Assembly (NCBI RefSeq): GCF_902497775.2
Contig: NZ_OZ024668.1
Location: 2,627,826 to 2,691,825 of the forward strand
DNA length: 64,000 bases
Origin: Pseudomonas fluorescens
GTDB lineage: Bacteria; Pseudomonadota; Gammaproteobacteria; Pseudomonadales; Pseudomonadaceae
Direction of reading: 5' to 3'
The notes under the pieces were generated by a model. That model was given only the letters and a program-made list of their open reading frames with translations, had not been told where the DNA came from and searched no databases. Position 1 is the stretch's first letter; every line of letters starts with the position of its first letter. Below, piece by piece: positions 1 to 8,203 of the stretch. The position numbers were made by a program, and so were the translations under genes.

Positions 1-324
1 GACTGCGCCCTGGTGGTGTTCGAGGCCCGCCGCTATTCCCGCCACGCCCTGAACCTGTGCCGCAAGGCGCATGCGGCGGGCATTCCGGTCACCCTGGTGA
101 CCGACACCTTTTGTGACTGGGCCGATGCCAACGCCAGTGAGGTATTTCGCATCCCCACCGAATTCAATCTGTTCTGGGAGTCCACCGCGACGATGCTGTC
201 GTGGGTACACCTGATGGTCAACGAGGTCTGCAAGAAGCTAGGACCGGATGTTGAAAAACGCTTGGAAGCAACTGCAGCTCTACACAACGAATTCGTTGGC
301 TACACGTCAACGAGCAAACAATAG
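1..324 (+). CDS. RpiR/MurR-family transcriptional regulator, C-terminal part (5' truncated by window)
   Basis: The reading frame is open from base 1 and has no start, so only the last 107 residues are present. The visible part is the second half of a SIS (sugar isomerase) domain, with the Rossmann-like pattern ALVVFEARRYSR followed by AGIPVTLVTD. In RpiR regulators this domain follows an N-terminal helix-turn-helix and binds the effector, often a phosphosugar, though in Pseudomonas such regulators also control amino-acid catabolism. It ends 34 bases before the binding-protein gene of an amino-acid ABC operon on the same strand, so it probably controls that operon. The DNA-binding half lies outside the window. 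Confidence 0.75.
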   Translation, partial: DCALVVFEARRYSRHALNLCRKAHAAGIPVTLVTDTFCDWADANASEVFRIPTEFNLFWESTATMLSWVHLMVNEVCKKLGPDVEKRLEATAALHNEFVGYTSTSKQ

Positions 325-358
325 CAAGAGTGCAATCAACAACAGATCGAGGTGCGTC

Positions 359-1117
359 ATGAAACCCGTTATCCGCTTCGCAGGGGCTTGCGCCCTGCTG
401 CTCGCCGGCTCGACCATGGCCCAGGCCGAAACTCTGAAGATCGCCACCGAGGGCGCTTACCCACCGTTCAACTACGTTGACTCCGACAACAAGCTGCACG
501 GCTTCGACGTCGACATCACTCACGCCCTGTGCGAGCAGATGAAGGTCGAGTGCACCCTGGTGGCCCAGGACTGGGAAGGCATCATCCCGGCGCTGATGGC
601 CAAGAAATACGATGCGGTGGTCGCTTCGATGATCAACACCGAAGAGCGCCGCAAGAAGATCGCCTTTACCAATCACTACTACAAGACCCCGTTGTCGGTG
701 GCAGTGGCCAAGGACAGCGAAATCACCGACGCGCAGACCGACTTCAAAGGCTACACGGTCGGCGCGCAGTCCTCCTCGACCCAGGCCATCTACGCCGAAG
801 ACGTCTACGGCAAAGCCGGTGCCGACGTCAAACTCTACCCCACTCTCGATGAAGCCAACGCCGACCTCGCCGCGGGGCGCCTGGACGGGGTGATTGCCGA
901 CAAATTCCCGCTGACCGAATGGCTGGGCAAAGCCGGCAAGGACTGCTGCAAGATCCTTGGCGACGTCAACGGCACCAAGGCCGACGCCTCGATTGCCGTG
1001 CGCAAGGAAAACCAAGCCCTGCGCGAGCGCCTGAACAAGGCCCTGGATGAAATCGTCGCCAACGGCACCTACCAGAAGATCGCCAGTCGTTACTTCGACT
1101 TCGATATCTATCAGTGA
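359..1117 (+). CDS. Amino-acid ABC transporter periplasmic substrate-binding protein
   Basis: Encodes 252 residues. The N-terminus is a typical signal peptide (MKPVIRFAGACALLLAGSTM, cleavage after AQA). The mature protein has the SBP_bac_3 fold signature: TLKIATEGAYPPFNYVD, then GFDVDITHALCEQM, and DWEGIIPALMAKKYD. Family members of this length deliver polar amino acids (Lys/Arg/Orn/His, Gln or opine type). The start at 359 has GAGG about 7 bases upstream; an in-frame start at 248 would lie inside the upstream gene. It is the first gene of a transporter operon with two permeases, a DadA-like oxidoreductase and an ATPase. The substrate cannot be read from the sequence; a D- or N-modified amino acid is plausible because of the oxidoreductase. 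Confidence 0.9.
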   Translation: MKPVIRFAGACALLLAGSTMAQAETLKIATEGAYPPFNYVDSDNKLHGFDVDITHALCEQMKVECTLVAQDWEGIIPALMAKKYDAVVASMINTEERRKKIAFTNHYYKTPLSVAVAKDSEITDAQTDFKGYTVGAQSSSTQAIYAEDVYGKAGADVKLYPTLDEANADLAAGRLDGVIADKFPLTEWLGKAGKDCCKILGDVNGTKADASIAVRKENQALRERLNKALDEIVANGTYQKIASRYFDFDIYQ

Positions 1118-1120
1118 CTG

Positions 1121-1206
1121 ATCGCGGGTCCAGTCGAAGCGTCGCACCGCCGCTCCCACAAATACCCTGTGGGAGCGGCGGTGCGGCGTCCCGACTTGCC
1201 CCGCGA
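1121..1206. repeat. REP-type palindromic element
   Basis: Starts with ATCGCGGG and ends with CCCCGCGA, flanking a long inner dyad: GCACCGCCGCTCCCACA pairs with TGTGGGAGCGGCGGTGC around a 7-base loop (1161-1167). The outer arms and the CTCCCACA core match the usual Pseudomonas REP (extragenic palindrome) pattern. It sits between the binding-protein and permease genes of one operon, where REPs commonly stabilise the upstream mRNA and set differential expression. Confidence 0.8.
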
Positions 1207-1253
1207 AGAGGCCCTCCAAAGCACCATCACTCTTGAACCGAGAGGGTTCGCCC

Positions 1254-1973
1254 ATGCTCGAACAACTGTCACTGTTATCCTTCGCCAGCGGCGGCTGGGG
1301 CCAGGCTCTGCTGGCCGGCGCCCTGGTGACCATTTCCCTGGCCCTGGCCTGCCTGCCGATCGGCCTTCCGCTGGGCCTGGGCGTGGCCCTCGCCGCCCGC
1401 TCCTCCAAGCGCTTCCCGCGCGCCGCCGCGACGGTGTTCTCCACCGTGTTCCGTGGCCTGCCGGAATTGCTCACGCTGCTGATCATCTACTACGGCTGCC
1501 AGATCGCCGCGCAAAAAATCCTCCTGGCCATGGGCTATGAAGGTGAAGTGCTGATCAACACCTTCCTGGCGGCGATGATTGCCTTCAGCCTGGTGTTCGC
1601 CGCATTCTCCAGCGAAATCTGGCTGGCCGCGTTCAAGACCGTCGCCAAGGGCCAGTACGAAGCGTCGGCCGCGCTGGGCCTGAGCAAGGCCACCACCTTT
1701 CGCAAGGTGGTCTTCCCGCAACTGGTGCGCATCGCCCTGCCGGGCCTCTCGAACAACTGGCTGTCGCTGCTCAAGGACACCTCGCTGGTCTCGACCATCT
1801 CCCTGGTCGACCTGATGCGCCAGACCAACCTCGCGGTCAGCGTGACCAAGGAGCCGATGTTCTTCTACGGCGTCGCGTGCCTGGGCTACCTGTTGTTCTC
1901 GGCGTTGTCGGGGCGGGTGTTCAACTTTATCGAGCAGTACTTCAGCCGCCATCTGCGGGGGGCACGGACATGA
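1254..1973 (+). CDS. Amino-acid ABC transporter permease (HisQ-type)
   Basis: 239 residues, about five membrane segments. The EAA-loop signature of polar amino-acid permeases (EASAALGLSKATTFRKVVFPQ, near residues 138-158) contacts the ATPase. The ATG at 1254 has AGAGG eight bases upstream; a TTG at 1233 in frame is less likely. The stop overlaps the start of the next permease by 4 bases (ATGA), which indicates translational coupling. It forms the inner-membrane channel with the second permease. Confidence 0.9.
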   Translation: MLEQLSLLSFASGGWGQALLAGALVTISLALACLPIGLPLGLGVALAARSSKRFPRAAATVFSTVFRGLPELLTLLIIYYGCQIAAQKILLAMGYEGEVLINTFLAAMIAFSLVFAAFSSEIWLAAFKTVAKGQYEASAALGLSKATTFRKVVFPQLVRIALPGLSNNWLSLLKDTSLVSTISLVDLMRQTNLAVSVTKEPMFFYGVACLGYLLFSALSGRVFNFIEQYFSRHLRGART

Positions 1974-2680
1974 GCTTCGATCAACTGCTGGCGCTGGTGC
2001 TCGACCCCGATCTGCTGGAACGCTACGGCCCGCGCTTTATCGACGGCCTGCTGGTGACCGGCAAGCTGGTGGCACTGTCGTTTACCCTAGGCGCCCTGCT
2101 CGGCATGCTCCTGGCCCTGGCCAGGCTGTCGAACAACCTGGTGCTGCAACGCCTGAGCGCCGGCTACATCTACTTCTTCCGTGGCTCGCCGCTGCTGGCG
2201 CAGTTGTTCTTGCTGTACTACGGCCTGGGTTCACTCAAGGGCTTCTGGCAGGACGTCGGCCTCTGGTGGTTCTTCCGCGATGCCTGGTACTGCACGGTAC
2301 TGGCCTTCACCCTCAACACCGCCGCCTACCAGGCGGAGATCTTCCGTGGCAGCCTGCTGGCAGTCGCGCCCGGCCAGTACGAGGCCGCCAAGGCCCTGAG
2401 CCTGAAGCGCTCGACCACCTTCTTCAAGGTGATCCTGCCGCAGTCGCTGATCGTCGCCATCGGCCCGCTGGGCAACGAGTTGATCCTGATGATCAAGGCC
2501 AGCGCCATTGCCTCGCTGGTGACCATCTACGACCTGATGGGGGTGACCAAGCTTGCGTTCTCGCGCAGCTTCGACTTCCAGATCTACCTGTGGGCCGCCG
2601 TGCTCTACCTGCTGATCGTCGAGATCGTGCGCCGCAGCCTGAAACACATAGAAGCCCGCCTGGGCCGCCATCTGCGCTGA
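1970..2680 (+). CDS. Amino-acid ABC transporter permease (HisM-type)
   Basis: 236 residues, about five transmembrane helices, with the EAA motif EAAKALSLKRSTTFFKVILPQ. The gene opens with an ATGA overlap of the preceding permease. It lacks the insert seen in larger permeases and matches the HisM/ArtM half of the heterodimeric channel. Together with the preceding gene, the ATPase and the binding protein it makes a complete polar amino-acid importer. Confidence 0.9.
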   Translation: MSFDQLLALVLDPDLLERYGPRFIDGLLVTGKLVALSFTLGALLGMLLALARLSNNLVLQRLSAGYIYFFRGSPLLAQLFLLYYGLGSLKGFWQDVGLWWFFRDAWYCTVLAFTLNTAAYQAEIFRGSLLAVAPGQYEAAKALSLKRSTTFFKVILPQSLIVAIGPLGNELILMIKASAIASLVTIYDLMGVTKLAFSRSFDFQIYLWAAVLYLLIVEIVRRSLKHIEARLGRHLR

Positions 2681-2705
2681 CCGCCTGTTTGTGAGGAGCG
2701 TTCCA

Positions 2706-3947
2706 ATGCATTGTCAAACCATCGTTCTGGGCGCCGGCATCATCGGCGTCTGCACGGCCCTTCATCTGCAGGCACGCGGGCGCAAGGTGATCCTCATCGA
2801 CCGCGAAGAGCCGGGCAGCGGCACCAGCCATGGCAACGCCGGGCTGATCGAGCGCTCAAGCGTCATCCCCTATGCCTTCCCCCATGAGCTGTCGAGCCTG
2901 CTGCGCTATGGCCTGAACCGCCAGCCGGACGTGCGCTACAGCTTTACCCACCTGCCGAAGATCGGCCCGTGGCTGTTCAAGTACTGGCAGAACTCCTCGC
3001 CCGCCGGCCTTGCCGTAGCGACCCAGGCCATGCTGCCGCTGGTGCAGCGCTGCGTTGAAGAACACGATGCACTGATCGACGCGGCGGGCCTTGGCGAGCT
3101 GGTCAAGGCCAACGGCTGGATCGAGGTGTACCGCAATCAAGACGCCTACAGCAAAGCCGTGGCCGATGCCCACGCGCTGCAGGCCTATGGCTTGCAATAC
3201 GAAATCCTCGACCGCCAGCAGTTGCACGCACGTGAAGTGGACCTGAGTGACAACGTGGTTGGCGGTATCCACTGGCTCGACCCCAAGACCGTCAGCAACC
3301 CCGGCGGCCTGACCCGTGGCTATGCGGCGCTGTTCGTGCAGCGTGGCGGCCAGTTTATTCAGGGAGACGCCCGCACCTTGCGCCAGATCGGCAACGACTG
3401 GCAGGTCGACAGCCGCCAGGGGCCGATTAGCGCGCCGGAAGTGGTCATCGCCCTCGGTCCGCAGTCGGCCGAGCTGTTCAAGCCGCTGGGTTATCGCATT
3501 CCGCTGGAGATCAAGCGCGGCTATCACATGCACTACCGCGCCCGTGACGGCGCCCAACTCAAGCATCCGATCTGCGATGCCCAGGGCGGCTACGTGCTCG
3601 CGCCCATGGCCATGGGCATCCGCCTGACCACCGGCATCGAGTTCGCCGCCAGCAGCGATGCCGCCAACCAGATCCAGCTGCAACGCTGCGAAGCCCTGGC
3701 GCGCAAGGTCTTCCCGCTGGGCGAGCGGATCGAAGCCGAACCCTGGCTGGGCCGCCGCCCATGCCTGCCGGACATGCGCCCGGTGATTGGCCCGGCAGCT
3801 CGCCACAAGGGCCTGTGGTTCAACTTCGGCCATGCCCACCACGGCCTGACCCTGGGCCCGGTGACCGGCCGCCTGCTGGCGGAAATGATCACCGGCCAAA
3901 CCCCTTTTACCGATCCTGCGCCCTACCGCGCGGACCGCTTCAACTGA
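2706..3947 (+). CDS. DadA-like FAD-dependent amino-acid oxidoreductase
   Basis: 413 residues of the DAO superfamily (PF01266). The dinucleotide-binding motif VLGAGIIGV is near the N-terminus (residues 7-15), followed by the acidic end of strand 2 (VILIDREE) and GSGTSHGNAGLI, which contacts FAD in D-amino-acid dehydrogenases. The C-terminus has GRRPCLPDMRPVIGPA and NFGHAHHGLTLGP, typical of DadA/glycine-oxidase relatives. The ATG at 2706 has AGGAG 8 bases upstream; a GTG at 2691 is weaker. Being inside the transporter operon, it probably oxidises the imported amine or D-/N-substituted amino acid. The exact substrate is not deducible. Confidence 0.85.
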   Translation: MHCQTIVLGAGIIGVCTALHLQARGRKVILIDREEPGSGTSHGNAGLIERSSVIPYAFPHELSSLLRYGLNRQPDVRYSFTHLPKIGPWLFKYWQNSSPAGLAVATQAMLPLVQRCVEEHDALIDAAGLGELVKANGWIEVYRNQDAYSKAVADAHALQAYGLQYEILDRQQLHAREVDLSDNVVGGIHWLDPKTVSNPGGLTRGYAALFVQRGGQFIQGDARTLRQIGNDWQVDSRQGPISAPEVVIALGPQSAELFKPLGYRIPLEIKRGYHMHYRARDGAQLKHPICDAQGGYVLAPMAMGIRLTTGIEFAASSDAANQIQLQRCEALARKVFPLGERIEAEPWLGRRPCLPDMRPVIGPAARHKGLWFNFGHAHHGLTLGPVTGRLLAEMITGQTPFTDPAPYRADRFN

Positions 3948-3965
3948 TCGCGGGAGAATAACAAC

Positions 3966-4754
3966 ATGACCGCTTCACTGAGCCTTGCGACCCCAACCCC
4001 TGCCCCCCAGGCCGACCCGCGCAAAGTCGTGGTAAAGATTGAAGGCCTGAACAAGCACTACGGTGCATTCCACGTGCTGCGCGACATCAACCTCAACGTG
4101 CGCGAGGGCGAGCGCATCGTCTTGTGCGGCCCTTCCGGTTCCGGTAAATCGACGCTGATCCGCTGCATCAACCGCCTGGAAATCGCCGAACAGGGCAGCA
4201 TCCGCGTCAACGACACCGACCTCGCCCTGAGCACCCGCCAGGCTGGCGAGGTGCGCAGCGAAATCGGCATGGTGTTCCAGCATTTCAACCTGTTCCCGCA
4301 CATGAGCGTGCTCGACAACTGCACCCTGGCACCGATGAGCGTGCGCGGCCTGTCGCGCAAGGAAGCCGAAGAGCGCGCGCGTTTTTACCTGAACAAGGTG
4401 GGCATCGAAAGCCAGGCCGGCAAATACCCCAGCCAGCTGTCCGGCGGCCAGCAGCAACGGGTGGCGATTGCCCGGGCGCTGTGCATGAAGCCGAAGATCA
4501 TGCTGTTCGACGAGCCGACCTCGGCGCTGGACCCGGAGATGGTCGCTGAAGTGCTGGATGTACTGGTGAAACTGGCCGATACCGGCATGACCATGCTCTG
4601 CGTTACCCATGAAATGGGCTTTGCCCGTCAGGTGGCCGAGCGGGTGTTGTTTCTCGATGGCGGGCAGATCATTGAAGACGCCAGCCCCGAGGCGTTCTTC
4701 AACAACCCGCAGAGTGCACGGGCCAAGGGCTTTTTGGCGCAGATACTGCATTAA
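3966..4754 (+). CDS. Amino-acid ABC transporter ATP-binding protein (GlnQ/HisP-type)
   Basis: 262 residues with all ABC ATPase motifs: Walker A GPSGSGKST (about residue 56), Q-loop VFQHFNLFPHM, signature LSGGQQQRVAIARAL, Walker B IMLFDEPTSALDPE and switch histidine VTHEMGFA. An N-terminal extension of about 20 residues rich in Ala/Pro precedes the domain. GGAG lies 11 bases before the ATG. It is the last gene of the operon and energises the two permeases. Confidence 0.93.
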   Translation: MTASLSLATPTPAPQADPRKVVVKIEGLNKHYGAFHVLRDINLNVREGERIVLCGPSGSGKSTLIRCINRLEIAEQGSIRVNDTDLALSTRQAGEVRSEIGMVFQHFNLFPHMSVLDNCTLAPMSVRGLSRKEAEERARFYLNKVGIESQAGKYPSQLSGGQQQRVAIARALCMKPKIMLFDEPTSALDPEMVAEVLDVLVKLADTGMTMLCVTHEMGFARQVAERVLFLDGGQIIEDASPEAFFNNPQSARAKGFLAQILH

Positions 4755-4780
4755 CCTGGGATTACGAGCGCTGCGCGCTC

Positions 4781-4843
4781 GATCGCGGGTCAAGCCCGCT
4801 CCTACAGCGAACCTGTGGGAGCGGGCTTGTCCCGCGATGAGGC
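4781..4843. repeat. REP element
   Basis: Dyad of ATCGCGGGTCAAGCCCGCTCC and its inverted copy GGAGCGGGCTTGTCCCGCGAT around a short centre (ACAGCGAACCTGT). It matches the Pseudomonas REP consensus. It lies after the transporter operon and may serve as its transcript end. Confidence 0.85.
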
Positions 4844-4907
4844 CAGCGCAATAATATTGGTTATGTTATAACGCACCACCTCATCATTCCACGGCGCGAC
4901 CTCACCC

Positions 4908-6053
4908 ATGCCACCCGCCACCCAACGCCTGCTCTCCATCGACGCCCTGCGCGGCCTGGTCATTGTCTTCATGCTCCTCGACCACGTGCGCGAAACCTTC
5001 TTGCTGCACCGCCAGGTCGGCGACCCGATGGACGTCGCCAACACCGACCCCTGGCTGTTCCTCAGCCGTACCCTCGCCCACCTGTGTGCCCCGGTCTTCG
5101 TCCTGCTCACCGGCCTGGCGGCTTATCTGTATGGCGAAAAGCACCAGGGCAAAGCCGCGGTTTCGACGTTCCTGTTCAAGCGCGGCCTGGTCCTGGTGCT
5201 GCTGGAGTTCACCCTGGTCAGCCTGGCCTGGACCCTGGAGCTGCCGCCGAAGGTGATCTACCTGCAGGTGATCTGGGCCATCGGCCTGAGCATGATCGCC
5301 CTGGCTGGCCTGGTGTGGCTGCCGCGACCGCTGTTAGTAGCTCTAGGCGCGTTGATCGTCGCCGGGCACAACCTGCTCGATCCGCTGCACTTCGCTGCGG
5401 AATCGACGCTGCACATCCCTTGGGCCATCCTGCATGACCGCGGCTGGATCGAAGTAGCCGACAACCTGCGCCTGCGCACCTCATACCCGCTGCTGCCGTG
5501 GATCGGCGTGATTGCCCTGGGCTACGCCATGGGCCCCTGGTTTGCCAAGAGTTCGGACGCGCTCACACGTCAACGCAAGCTGCTGATCAGCGCTACCGGT
5601 GCACTTGCCGGCTTCCTGCTGCTGCGCCTGTTCAACCGTTACGGCGAGGCGCCGTGGCAGTTCGGCGAAACTCCACTGCGTACCCTGATGAGCTTCTTCA
5701 ACATCACCAAATACCCGCCGTCGCTGCTGTTCCTGGCCCTGACCCTGGGCGTCGGCCTGTTGCTTCTGCGCAAGTTCGAGCACCTGCAAAGCGGCCGCGC
5801 GATCCAGGTACTGAGTGTGTTCGGTGCTGCGCCGATGTTCTTCTACCTGCTGCACCTGTATGTACTCAAGGTGCTGTACCTGATCGGTGTCGCCTGTTTC
5901 GGCCTGAACCAGGGCAGCTACTTTGGTTTCGACGGGATCTGGGCCATCTGGTTGACGGCCATCGCCTTGAGCCTCGCGCTCTATCCGCCGGTGCGCTGGT
6001 TCGCCACGCTCAAGGCCCGGCGCCGGGATATCGGCTGGCTGAAGTACTTCTGA
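4908..6053 (+). CDS. DUF1624/heparan-alpha-glucosaminide N-acetyltransferase-like membrane protein
   Basis: 381 residues, about ten hydrophobic segments. The N-terminus RLLSIDALRGLVIVFMLLDHVRETF is the hallmark of the DUF1624/YeiB acyltransferase-like superfamily (R-x-D-x-x-R-G plus D-H). Eukaryotic members acetylate heparan glucosamine across a membrane; the bacterial role is unknown. The C-terminus is basic (LKARRRDIGWLKYF). It is flanked by a REP upstream and a hairpin terminator downstream, so it is probably monocistronic. Confidence 0.75.
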   Translation: MPPATQRLLSIDALRGLVIVFMLLDHVRETFLLHRQVGDPMDVANTDPWLFLSRTLAHLCAPVFVLLTGLAAYLYGEKHQGKAAVSTFLFKRGLVLVLLEFTLVSLAWTLELPPKVIYLQVIWAIGLSMIALAGLVWLPRPLLVALGALIVAGHNLLDPLHFAAESTLHIPWAILHDRGWIEVADNLRLRTSYPLLPWIGVIALGYAMGPWFAKSSDALTRQRKLLISATGALAGFLLLRLFNRYGEAPWQFGETPLRTLMSFFNITKYPPSLLFLALTLGVGLLLLRKFEHLQSGRAIQVLSVFGAAPMFFYLLHLYVLKVLYLIGVACFGLNQGSYFGFDGIWAIWLTAIALSLALYPPVRWFATLKARRRDIGWLKYF

Positions 6054-6059
6054 GCACAA

Positions 6060-6085
6060 GGTTGCCCCTGCAAACAGGGGCAACC
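6060..6085. terminator. Bidirectional hairpin terminator
   Basis: GGTTGCCCCTG and CAGGGGCAACC form a perfect 11-bp stem with a CAAA loop, between two convergent genes. There is no long T run, so it may depend partly on stem stability. Confidence 0.7.
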
Positions 6086-6095
6086 CTGGCACAGC

Positions 6096-6389
6096 CTACT
6101 GCGGGTGCATTTTCGATTTGATCAGGCCGGCGATGAACGTCAGCACGGCGCCACCGGCACCACCGCCGACGATACTGCTGATCAGCGCCGGCAGGTCGAG
6201 CGAGCCGCCCGCAGCCACCGCCGCACCGGGCTCACCGGTAAACGCCGCAATTATCTGCCCGACAATCACCCCGCCAACTCCACCGAAAATCGAGTTCAGT
6301 AGCGGCCCCATGCTCTGTTTGCTCATACCGGCTGCGTTACCGCCCACTACACCGGCAACAATCTGAATAATCAGACTGACAATATCCAT
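6096..6389 (-). CDS. Small glycine-rich hydrophobic membrane protein
   Basis: 97 residues, unrecognised. It contains two or three hydrophobic helices (IVSLIIQIVAGVVGG; FGGVGGVIVGQIIAAFTG; GGGAGGAVLTFIAGLIKSK) rich in Gly zipper-like spacing, a central loop (GEPGAAVAAGGSLDLP) and a short basic tail. A GGGG-containing ribosome site precedes the start at 6389. Gly-zipper helices are found in membrane-inserting peptides and in small stress proteins of the GlsB/YeaQ sort, but I cannot assign it. Convergent with the acyltransferase-like gene. Confidence 0.6.
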   Translation of the reverse strand: MDIVSLIIQIVAGVVGGNAAGMSKQSMGPLLNSIFGGVGGVIVGQIIAAFTGEPGAAVAAGGSLDLPALISSIVGGGAGGAVLTFIAGLIKSKMHPQ

Positions 6390-6550
6390 GATCCAACCCC
6401 TTTGTAGCGTTGAGAATTGACGACTCGCGTCCTGCTACTTCAGAAAGTCACGACCACGGGAACAGAGGCGCCTGGCTCCGGTCAACGACGGCACGCTGTT
6501 GCGGATGGGCACAGTATAGGTAGCAAGCGGCCAGCGCGCCAAAACGGCGC

Positions 6551-6973
6551 TCAGGGCTTGATGTTCTTCAGGCTGTTGAGCAGCCCCAACAGTTCTTGCA
6601 GTTTGTCTTCGCCGAACTGCTCAAGGATGCGCTGGTAGTTGTGTTCCATGTCTTCGCTCATGTCGACGAAGCACTGCTGGCCCTGTTCGGTCAGGCCGAC
6701 GAACACCCGCCGCTGGTCCTGGGTGGACTTCTTGCGCCGCACCAGGCCGTCACGCTCCAGGCGCGCCAGCACGCCGGTCATGCTGGGTTTAAGGATGCAG
6801 GCCTGCTCGGCCAGTTGATGGCTTTCCAGTTCGCCTTGCTGGCGCAGGATGCGGATCACCCGCCATTGCTGTTCGGTCAGGCCATGGGCGTTGAGCGAGG
6901 GGCGGAAGAAGGCCATGGCGGCTTCGCGGGCTTGCAACAGGGTCAGGGTCAGGGACGGTCTTGGCGTGGGCAT
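6551..6973 (-). CDS. hpaR: MarR-family regulator, HpaR-like
   Basis: 140 residues with the winged-helix of MarR proteins. The recognition region ESHQLAEQACILKPSMTGVLARLERDGLV and wing RRKKSTQDQRRVFVGLTEQG closely resemble HpaR, the repressor of homoprotocatechuate (4-hydroxyphenylacetate) degradation. The N-terminus LTLTLLQAREAAMAFFRPSL also fits HpaR. No hpa catabolic genes are visible nearby, so the target may be elsewhere or different. It is transcribed away from the glutamine-amidotransferase-like gene at 7341, with a 367-base shared upstream region. Confidence 0.7.
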   Translation of the reverse strand: MPTPRPSLTLTLLQAREAAMAFFRPSLNAHGLTEQQWRVIRILRQQGELESHQLAEQACILKPSMTGVLARLERDGLVRRKKSTQDQRRVFVGLTEQGQQCFVDMSEDMEHNYQRILEQFGEDKLQELLGLLNSLKNIKP

Positions 6974-7340
6974 GGTTCAGGCTGGTAGTCATCGGTGACA
7001 GTCAGCTTAAGAGAAACCGCGCGATGCAGCAAAGCCGCGCGGGCGCTGCTTCGGCCATATGCCGGACACTTGTTAAATATAATGAACTGGCCGCAACAGG
7101 CGCCACACCGGTTACCGGGGGCTACAGGCCAATAATTGCATTCAGGCAATCTCAAGCTTCGCCCGTGCAATCTGAAGTCGTTTGACATATTAAACGGCTC
7201 TGGCAAGCTATATGACAGGTTTCGACCGGATACAGCCCCTTGCTTGGCGTACCGGCAGTGCTCGAAACCTCAGGCAGCGCAAAGGTTCCAGCTGCGCGCC
7301 TGCACAATAATGACAGGCTGCGCCTGTCCCAAGGTGACAT
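6974..7340. other. Divergent intergenic region (hpaR / spuA-like)
   Basis: No gene seen. It holds imperfect direct repeats GCAATCTCAAG (7146-7156) and GCAATCTGAAG (7167-7177), 21 bases apart, placed just before a TTGACA at 7182-7187. A ribosome-binding AAGGTGAC precedes the start at 7341. I see no convincing -10 at the normal spacing from the TTGACA. Confidence 0.5.
7146..7177 (+). promoter_or_regulatory. Candidate activator site: 11-base direct repeats, two helical turns apart
   Basis: GCAATCTCAAG and GCAATCTGAAG differ at one base and start 21 bases apart, ending 4 bases before a TTGACA hexamer. The geometry is that of a response-regulator or activator tandem site adjoining a -35 element. 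No regulator can be named. Confidence 0.35.
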
Positions 7341-8156
7341 ATGCCCAACAGCAACATTGGCAATAAGAATCAAACCTCTCGCAAACCCGTCGTGCTGATG
7401 ACCATGGGCTCCCAGGAGCGCAAAGGCCACGACTATCAGGTAATGACCCACAAATACATCGTACCGCTGGTTGAACACGCCGGTTGCGTACCTGTGCTGG
7501 TGCCGACCTGCTGCGGTACCGACGACCTCGAAGCCTACCTGGACATGGCCGACGGTGTTTACCTGACCGGCGCCGGCAGCAACATCGACCCGGCCCTGTA
7601 CGGCCAGGAAAACGAAACCCCGGGCAAGGCCCAGGACCGCAACCGCGACCTGTTCGACCTGCCGCTGGTGCAACTGGCCATCGCCCGTGGCCTGCCGATC
7701 TTCGGCATTTGCCGTGGCATGCAGGAAATCAACGTGGCCCTGGGTGGCGACATCTACCAGAAGGTCTACGCCGAACCTGGCTTCAACGACCACCGGGAAA
7801 ACCCGGATGATCCTGTCGATGTTCAGTACAGCGCTGTTCACAGCGTCAAACTGGCGCAAGGCAGCTGGCTGCACAAGCTGTTGCAGAGCGATGAAATCCG
7901 CGTCAACTCGCTGCACGGCCAGGGCCTGAAAAACCTCGGCGAAGGCATCGAACCCCTGGCCCGCGCCGAAGATGGCCTGGTCGAAGCCATCCACGCCCCG
8001 AGCCTGTCGCCGTTCCTCTTCGCGGTGCAATGGCACCCGGAATGGCAAGCGGCGAAAAACCCCGACTCGGTGAAGATGTTCCAGGCCTTCGGCGAAGCCT
8101 GCCGCAAGCAGGCTGCCAAGGGTCAGGTGGTAAAGAAGCTGGGTACGGCTGCCTGA
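7341..8156 (+). CDS. Gamma-glutamyl-GABA hydrolase-like class I glutamine amidotransferase (PuuD/SpuA family)
   Basis: 271 residues, peptidase C26 family. The nucleophile elbow IFGICRGMQEINVALGG contains the catalytic Cys; the His-x-Glu pair is in FAVQWHPEWQA. PuuD hydrolyses gamma-glutamyl-gamma-aminobutyrate in putrescine degradation; the Pseudomonas homologue SpuA sits in polyamine operons. Here it is alone, without the glutamylpolyamine synthetase or aminotransferase, so it may be an accessory copy. It is followed by a hairpin terminator. Confidence 0.8.
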   Translation: MPNSNIGNKNQTSRKPVVLMTMGSQERKGHDYQVMTHKYIVPLVEHAGCVPVLVPTCCGTDDLEAYLDMADGVYLTGAGSNIDPALYGQENETPGKAQDRNRDLFDLPLVQLAIARGLPIFGICRGMQEINVALGGDIYQKVYAEPGFNDHRENPDDPVDVQYSAVHSVKLAQGSWLHKLLQSDEIRVNSLHGQGLKNLGEGIEPLARAEDGLVEAIHAPSLSPFLFAVQWHPEWQAAKNPDSVKMFQAFGEACRKQAAKGQVVKKLGTAA

Positions 8157-8163
8157 TTGTTGA

Positions 8164-8202
8164 TTGAACTGGTTCCTTCGTGATTCCTTGGGACCAGTTC
8201 AA
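8164..8202. terminator. Hairpin terminator between convergent genes
   Basis: TTGAACTGGT at 8164-8173 pairs perfectly with ACCAGTTCAA at 8193-8202; three more inner pairs (TCC with GGG) extend the stem. It lies between the PuuD-like gene and the minus-strand transporter and could stop both. Confidence 0.6.
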
Positions 8203-8203
8203 A

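Noticed and set aside
7182..7214. TTGACA ... TATATG as a sigma-70 promoter of the amidotransferase-like gene
   Set aside because: The TATATG lies 21 bases after TTGACA, too far for a normal promoter.
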